Source of the DNA: Liriodendron chinense
Lineage: Eukaryota; Streptophyta; Magnoliopsida; Magnoliales; Magnoliaceae
Assembly: GCA_003013855.2 (NCBI GenBank)
Contig: ML058342.1
Coordinates: forward strand, 2,107,120-2,171,119
Reading direction: 5' to 3'
Length of the DNA stretch: 64,000 bases
Under the pieces are notes generated by a model. It was not told where the DNA came from, did no database searches, and saw nothing but the letters and a program-made list of their open reading frames with translations. Shown here piece by piece: positions 57,427 through 64,000 of the stretch. Made by a program: the position numbers and the translations under genes. Positions within the stretch are counted from its first letter, which is position 1. Every line of letters starts with the position of its first letter.

Positions 57427-60068
57427 AGCTCATCACAGATGAAATTATCGGGTCCTATAAAGATATTACCAACCCTTGACCCCTTAATCCAAACCAATGA
57501 TCATCACATATTAAAATATGTGACCTAGTCAATATTCAGATAAAGTTGCACATATCAACCGAAAGAAGCATTGAAAACCAATTAAGAAAGATACATTTCC
57601 ATCCAAAGATAATAAATGCTTAGATCATCTAATCGCATACCCCATGGACCCAAACCTAGCTGAAAAACGAACCTGAAAATGAAAGGAGTCATGGTAGGAA
57701 GTTATTTGACTGGAAGAATACAATAAGAAAACCGTCGCCCCCCCCCCCCCCCCCCCCTCGCATGCTTACGGTCACCTGGCATTCTTTTCTCCTACTAGAG
57801 ATATGGATCCTATCTTTCAAATCTTGTGATACCAAAAAAATGACAAGTGTTCACTAACAGCCTACAATGGGCCAACGATTTTTCTTTATAAATTCGACCT
57901 CTAATAGTTGATGAAAGAAGAGGTGGAACGTCTCATGAGACAAAAAATAGAGAGGAGAGATTAGAAGAGGAGTGGGACATAAGGAAACCCTGCCTAGTCT
58001 AAATGACTAGCACTTGGAAAACTCAACTCATTCAAGAAAGTTAGCAAGCACAGGAATATGGTCAAAATCAGGGACATCTTACTACCCTTTTGAAAAAAAA
58101 AAAAAAAAAAGGGTGCCTGCCCATTCTACAATTCCTAACATACCCTTTCTCATCACTTACATTATAATTTGTTCTATTTTCATATATCTTTAATTTATCT
58201 TGTTCATCTCCCACAAGTAGCTTGATTTTGCATATCAAGGCTAGGATTTCTTTTGTTTTTACCCACCCAGTTCTCTTAAAGGACTACGTGAAGCATAGCT
58301 AGATATAAAATAATGCTACCGAATTAAATTCCCTTGGAAGTCATTCATCCGTAGAGTAAAGACCGCATAGTATGCGAGCAGATGAGGGTACCTGACCCCT
58401 TCCTCTTCCATCACCAAGACCCTTATCCAAACCTTACCATCACAGGCTAATTATCAGAGTCCTTTAGGTCAAGGGATTTCAAAATCCCCCAACCTCAAGG
58501 CAAATTTATGGATGTTAGCCGACTGTGAATATAATTAGGACTCATCAAGTGGTTTTTCCATTGGGCCTAGCAGTCTGGTTATGTTAATCAGTTTCTCAAA
58601 GTTTTTTACCATTGAAGTTTTGTTTTAATCGTTAAAAATGCTTTGATCACACTTAATTATTATCTAATGGTCCACTTCTGATTGGCATGTGATATAAATA
58701 TTAGTAGATGACCATGGTAGTAGAGAAATTAGATCATGAGTATATGCATAGATGAGGTAGATCGACGCACTTTCCTCATATTAGGTTACATAATTGTGCG
58801 CAGGGTGGCGGAGTACCATATTGGTATTCCCCTGAAACCCTAACCTCCTCCTTATATGTTTGATTATATTTCATAGGAAATGATACAAGAAGCCCTAGAC
58901 ACCCTTTTCACTTGGGCGTGTAATAAAAAAATGAGAAAAAGAGAGTAGAAAGAGCAAAGGAAAGAGATATCCATCCTCCAACCACATTTTCTCCATCTCT
59001 ATATAGTCCATCCTTGTGGATAGTTATGGCATTCCTTGGCACTTACTAGAGAAAGTTCCCTAGGCTACTTGGATCTCTCCAGTACTTGTATAGATTGGAG
59101 GAGAGACCTCTTATGTTGGAGGATATCATCGACATTAGATTAACATACATTATTGTATTATAGGTATGATCTAACCTTCTTAGGTTATTTTTTAGATTCT
59201 AGAAATTGTATATGATCTTACTAAGGAGATCTTAACATTAGGGTTTTATTTTTGAATTTGGAGAAAAACGCATTCACTTGCATTAACTCTAATGAAATCC
59301 CATCAGAATCACATGACTTGGCATAAGTATTATCGAGAAATTAATCCAAATATATATTGGCATAAGTATTATCGATAGATCCAAACATATCTTGGCTCTG
59401 ATGGGTTGAGGATCCGTAAACTGGTGTTCTCGAATACATTTCCACATATTATAATAAGATAGGCTAGGACTTTATAACTTTTTCAATAACACAAGACCAT
59501 TCATTTGACATAGCTCCCCTTTGATGGTGTATGCCCAAAGCAAGAGAGCCAAATTTTCAAAGGTTTGAAATAATAAAATTGATAGCTTTTATTTGTTGTA
59601 TTTCATATAAACAACCTAGATCATTAGAAGATGACCCAGATTCAAAGGCTAAAGTCCTGACGTATCGTAGTGTAATAGGTTGGAATCTATCGGAGCAAAC
59701 CTCTTCCATACAGATACTTGAATACTCTACAATGCCTATTTTACTAAGTGCTTATGACAACTAAGCTCTTTGGGGCCGACCACGTTGTATATATGAAATT
59801 CATTCTATCCACCAGAAGTGAACTCCTTAATGCTAGGCCTGGGCAAAAAAGTAAAAAATAAAAATAAAATAAGCGAGATCCATACCTAACGTTCGCCATA
59901 CCACAAGGGAACAATGGAAATAGGATGCCAACTATAGGTTTGTGTGTGAGGCCACCATTGTGTCTATATTTAATTAAACCCATTTATTAGGTGCAACTCA
60001 CCAAGATGAAGGGAATATAGAAAAATTGCCTTGGTCTAAAACTCAAGCAAGTCACAATTATGAACTTA

Positions 60069-62474
60069 TAGCGCAACGTAGATGGGGCATGAGATCGAAC
60101 ACCATCATTCCCACGAATAACTGATCTGAATTCATGGATCTATCAGGACTCCTCAACCAATGTTCCTCGAATCCACGAGGGTATATCTCGAACCACGAGA
60201 CCTCTCTTCAAATCCATGAAGAAACAGAGTAAAAACTCAATAATTTTATTAAAATATGGAATAGAATGAATAATCACGAGTTTAATCATACTTAAATAGA
60301 ATTAAACTAACCCTAAAGCCCTAGAATCGTAATCAAGGAGTCCTAATTCAAAAAGAAAACAAATATGTAAAAGAATCAGAAAGGAATCTAGAAAATTGAG
60401 AAATTTCGTGCAGTTCTGCGCAACACAGCGGGATCAGTCATGGGGGACCATGACCAATCGGAGTTGAGTGGAGACTGGTCGACCGATCGGTCGATTAGTG
60501 TTCAAAACAGTCCAGCGAGTTAGCTTCTTTCTCGACAAATTTTCCGACAGGTACTTGAGCGTGTACAACCAGTCGTCCGACCAGTGTCAGATGATGTTTC
60601 TTTGAGTCTTCGCTCATTTTTCCTCCGGTCCATCTCCATCATGAAGATCATCGATCCTCACCCACGATCATGAGGCCCACTCCCAACATCAGACTCCCCC
60701 ACTTGAAGAAAACTCGACCTCGAGTTTTGCTTCAGGTTACGGCACCGATCTGTAATCTCTGAAGCTGACGTCTTCCTCGGCTTCTGTGCTACTTCGTATA
60801 GGAGATATGATGCATCATTTGCGTTGCTCTTCATCTCGATGTTAACAGGGAAAATACCAAACGGATTTGCCAAACCATCCATGCTGCCAAAGATGGGCTC
60901 AATCTGGTGGAGGCTAATCTCCTGCATAGGACACAGATCTTTAAAGAATTTGGCATCCACGATCATCTCGATCTCATGTATTGCTGGTATGACATCCATT
61001 GGGACGTCTATGGATTCCAACACAATGGGAACCACAACTCCTGGGACGTTTGCAAGATCTTCGTCCACTTTTATGGCTTCAACATTGATCAACTCCACAG
61101 ATTCTTCATCATGATCTTGGATAGCCATGGAAGAATGTTCCTCCACTGTAAAAGTTTCGAGTAGTCTTCCTAGTTCTGTTGGTGCGACATATGTATTGCT
61201 GGGGAAGTTGGAGTTCTTCAGTGACATCACCTCACCCAGATCTTCATCGTCTTCAAGGAAACGAGTCAACAAACGTCATTTCATTGTCTACTACAAGCAA
61301 ATTGGTTGCTTTCATTCTTGCTCCCGGCAGTACTGAATATAATCCCACCAATCATAAGCGTCATCTATCAACTGGAATGATGCGATTAGAACTCTCTTTT
61401 CTTCTAGAATCCGCATGTAACCGAATAAGTATTCGATTCCAAAGTGTCCATTCGTCGATGTGACCCTAGCCATTGAAGATAAGAAGATCTGTCACCCTCC
61501 TACATGGTCGATATCTTTAATTGATTAGTCCAATGGTCATGAGAGGCTGAACGTTACCTTGAAAACATGGCGAAATCGGCACACCCGCAGAACGGTAGAG
61601 GGAAGCCTGCAGCCCTTGCAAAGTCTTCATCTCTCCCGGTGGAAGGCTTCCTTTCTTTGCAATAGATGAATCCTTAGATCACCGTCCACAGGATTTTGTC
61701 CTTGCCTTGCAAAGAGAAATCGGCCTGAAGTTGGTCCTTGCTCTAATACCAACTTGTTGCTGCATAGACAGGGTGTGAGATCGAACACTGTCTCTCCCAT
61801 AGATAATTGATCTAAATCCACGGATCTATCGGGACTCCTCAACCGATTTTCCTCAAATCCACAAGGGGATATCTCGAATCCACAAGATCTCTCTTTGAAT
61901 CCATAAAGAAACATAGTAAATTAAAACTCAATAATTTTATTAAAATATGGAATGAAATGAATAATCACGAGTTTAATCATGCTTAAATAGAAATAAACTA
62001 ACCCTAAAGCCTTAGAATCATAACCAATGATTCCTAATTCAAAAAGGAAACAAATATGTAAAAGAATTGGAAACGAATCTAGAAAATCAAAAAATTCCGC
62101 GTAGTTCTAGAAAAACAGCGGGACCAGTCGTCAAGGGACCACAACCGGTCGGAGTTGAGTGGCGACCGGTCGGCTAGTGCTCAAAACAATCCAGCGAGTT
62201 GGGTTTTTTCTAGGAGAATTTTCGGCCAGTCGAACAACCGGTCCTCGAGCATGCATGACTGATCGTCAAATGACGTTTCTTTAAGTCTTCGCTCATTCTT
62301 CCTCCGGTCCATCTCCATCATGAAGATCGTCGGTCCTCGAGCATGCACAACCATTCGTCTAACCGATCATCAAATGACGTTTCTTTGATTCTTCGCTCAT
62401 TCTTCCTTCGGTCCATCTCCATCATGAAGATCGTCAATCCTCAACCACGATGACAAGGCCTACTCCCTACATCA
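60069..62474 (-). mobile_element. Non-autonomous LTR element, copy 2
   Basis: Left LTR 60,069-60,691, right LTR 61,758-62,474. Flanks are ACTTA (60,064-60,068) and ACTTT (62,475-62,479), the decayed form of the same duplication as in copy 1. The primer site is on plus 61,740-61,751 with one change (TGGTATTAGAGC on the minus strand). It sits at the same place in the duplicated unit and shows the same duplicated block in the right LTR, so it arose by the segmental duplication and not by a new insertion. Confidence 0.85.
60658..61272 (-). CDS. Acidic ORF of the non-autonomous LTR element, copy 2
   Basis: 204 codons: LEDDEDLGEV near the start, acidic FTVEEHSS...DHDEESVE, then PIVLESIDVPMDVIPAIHEI, and an end that runs through the purine tract (SSFLQVGESDVGSG) into the LTR edge. 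The mature coding part therefore probably ends before the LTR. There is no zinc knuckle, protease or RT motif. It may be a remnant of a gag N-terminus or a captured segment. Partial counterpart at 53,742-54,068. Confidence 0.5.
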   Translation of the reverse strand: MLTRFLEDDEDLGEVMSLKNSNFPSNTYVAPTELGRLLETFTVEEHSSMAIQDHDEESVELINVEAIKVDEDLANVPGVVVPIVLESIDVPMDVIPAIHEIEMIVDAKFFKDLCPMQEISLHQIEPIFGSMDGLANPFGIFPVNIEMKSNANDASYLLYEVAQKPRKTSASEITDRCRNLKQNSRSSFLQVGESDVGSGPHDRG

Positions 62475-63857
62475 ACTTTGGGCCCTTTTGTTTTGCTAAT
62501 TACTTTGCTAATGTTGTAAAGTAAAAGTGTCACCATTTACATTTACTGTCACCAATCCAAACACTGGAATCATTGGTCAAATAAAAACGTACTCATCAAA
62601 CGTACTCAAGAGATGAGAGAATCTACAATCACTATACTTTTTCACAGCATTATTATAAAAATCTCATATCCAAAGAGTGACACCAACATATTTTAGTGAT
62701 GCTTTGATAATTGTGTAATGCAAAACTACCATTAATGCCAACAAACTGAACATAGAAATTGGCAGTCAAACGCTATGTTGTCGGGACAATGATAAAGTAA
62801 TTTGTGATCATATTGCATTTTCTTTACATTACTATAGGTGGTAATGGGTGAAACAAATAGACTCGAAGTAAAATCTCGAAGCATACCAGATTTGCTGTTT
62901 TTGGGTGTTTTAAAGCTGGGTGGTATATGGACTGAAGAGGAAATCAAATCCTCCAGGTTAGCCCTTTTTAAATTTCTACCTCAAAGCTCTGATTTCAAAT
63001 CACTATCTCTGCAATTTGATTCTGTGTATGGCAGGGGAACAAATTCATGGTGCCTGCCGGAGTTGTAACTAACACATATGTTATGCCCTGATCAAAACCG
63101 GGTGGGTCTCACAAGAGTCAATAGACCATGTGGTATGGAAATTCTCTCTCTCTCATCAAAAGTGATGGTCCACTCTCAAAGACGTGAGTGGCAGCAATGA
63201 GGAATTATACGATTCTCCCCTCGTGTACGTGCATGATATACTCAGGCCTTGAATATGTACAAGTAGGCTCCATGAGTTGGCTATCTAGACCATTGATCTG
63301 GGGCCATTCAACTTCAGTTGGTCATGCCACCAAAATCCTGTAGACTGACAGCACGTATCCTTCCAATCTTTGACTTTCAGTTGAATGTGCAATGACTGTG
63401 TACTTGCAGAGCCTCAATTGAAGTGTCAGGATTGTTTGATTACATGGCTTTCTTGGAAACACCGTTCCATTGGTAGTGCCCACCAGATCAACGGTCTAGA
63501 TTGCCAATCTGTGGGTTCAAACTTAAGGCTGGAGGATGGTTTTGCACATCCGTATCTCACCACATGTGAAGAGCAAGAAATCATGTGCAGTTTCACTTGC
63601 TCCTGTTAGAAAACTATTTGATACTGCTGCCCAGATTTGCAGTTGATACAGAGGCACTCATTGAGTCTACATGTGTCAAACCTTTTTTTTTTATTTGAAT
63701 TTGAGCAATTGGCTATTCTTCATTTCATCGGTCCACTAGATACCCACCCATCATTGAACCTGAGTCTAAGATCCACGTAATCACACGTTGTGCCGATCCT
63801 AACCATCAGGCCATTCATCTAACGGCCCTTATCATAGGATAAGTGCGTGTCATGAAT

Positions 63858-64000
63858 AGTGGCTTACAGATGAACAGATAAGAAGGTATAATCGACAAGG
63901 CCTACCAATTGGATGGCTAGGATTATCGGATGATGAACAGATAAGAAGGTATAATCGACAAGGCCTACCAATTAATTGGATGGCTAGGATTATCGGATGA
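63858..64000. repeat. Local direct duplication at window end
   Basis: The stretch 'gatgaacagataagaaggta' through 'ggctaggattatcggatga' occurs twice in a row (about 63,868 and 63,934), with 'attaattgg' in place of 'attgg' in the second. It is single at the matching place in copy 1 (about 56,761). Confidence 0.8.

Larger units (their letters stand above)
20743..57427. repeat. Tandem duplication, copy 1 (unit about 6.9 kb, later invaded)
   Basis: The sequence starting 'ctcatcacagatgaaatt' at about 20,743 recurs at about 57,428. The match continues collinearly to 22,429. After removing the LTR element at 22,430-52,235 it resumes at 52,236 and runs to the end of the unit. Subtracting that insertion gives a unit of roughly 6.9 kb. 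Sequence before the two left borders differs, which defines the breakpoint. Copy 1 lacks about 290 bp present in copy 2 at about 58,945-59,245. Confidence 0.8.
57428..64000. repeat. Tandem duplication, copy 2 (runs off the window)
   Basis: Collinear with copy 1 minus the 22,430-52,235 element. For example 'ggtggcggagtaccatattg' occurs at about 22,092 and 58,803, and 'gggtctcacaagagtcaata' at about 55,982 and 63,104. It has a 20-C run at 57,738-57,757 and a longer A run near 58,096, where copy 1 has short versions. Confidence 0.85.

Overview
This window looks like plant nuclear DNA made almost entirely of transposable elements. I found no ordinary host gene, rRNA or tRNA gene. Palindromic MITE-like repeats beginning 'gggcccaccatgatgtatg', with inner 'ccgtccatcc' and 'caggtggaccacacca' motifs, fill the first 9.5 kb. 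From memory this family is abundant in woody magnoliids (Magnolia, Liriodendron, Lauraceae), so a magnoliid tree is my best guess; no search was possible.

Layout. Region 1-9.5 kb holds at least nine copies of that palindromic repeat, a second fold-back repeat at 3.9-4.8 kb and a 37-G tract. Region 9.57-10.16 kb is an inverted-repeat element bounded by (TA)n and (GA)n/(TC)n microsatellites, resembling the microsatellite-targeting 'Micron' type. Region 10.3-18.6 kb is a decayed Ty1-copia element on the minus strand. It is broken by a tRNA-derived SINE (10,801-10,991, with target duplication) and by a nearly full-length LINE (to 18,053, with poly-A), whose 5' side carries an inverted copy of its own ORF1 segment. 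Region 18.6-20.7 kb is LTR-like and low-information sequence.

From 20,743 to the end there is a tandem duplication with a unit of about 6.9 kb (copy 1 from 20,743, copy 2 from 57,428). Copy 1 was later invaded in three nested steps, each with intact TG..CA ends and a matching 5-bp target duplication. First came a gypsy element with gag and protease but no recognisable reverse transcriptase (22,430-52,235, ATTCC). Second, inside its gag, came a solo LTR (25,429-47,390, CCAAC). Third, inside the solo LTR, came an 18.5-kb Tat-lineage gypsy element (26,317-44,859, ACAGT). Each duplication unit also carries a 2.4-kb non-autonomous minus-strand LTR element with an initiator-Met primer site (52,890-55,318 and 60,069-62,474).

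The main object of interest is the Tat element. On the minus strand it has an uninterrupted 1,994-codon gag(C-terminal)-protease-RT-RNaseH-second RNaseH-integrase frame. In antisense, between pol and the 3' LTR, it carries a gene of its own: a TATA box just inside the LTR, a leader packed with GC-rich palindromes, a 208-aa helical ORF, then a three-exon gene for a plant mobile domain (PMD) protein. The same palindrome is arrayed in both LTRs. Five LTR families in this window each carry a cluster of their own short motif next to the TATA box; four of the five motifs are palindromic or nearly so. This suggests a family-specific recognition system, which I propose as a hypothesis.
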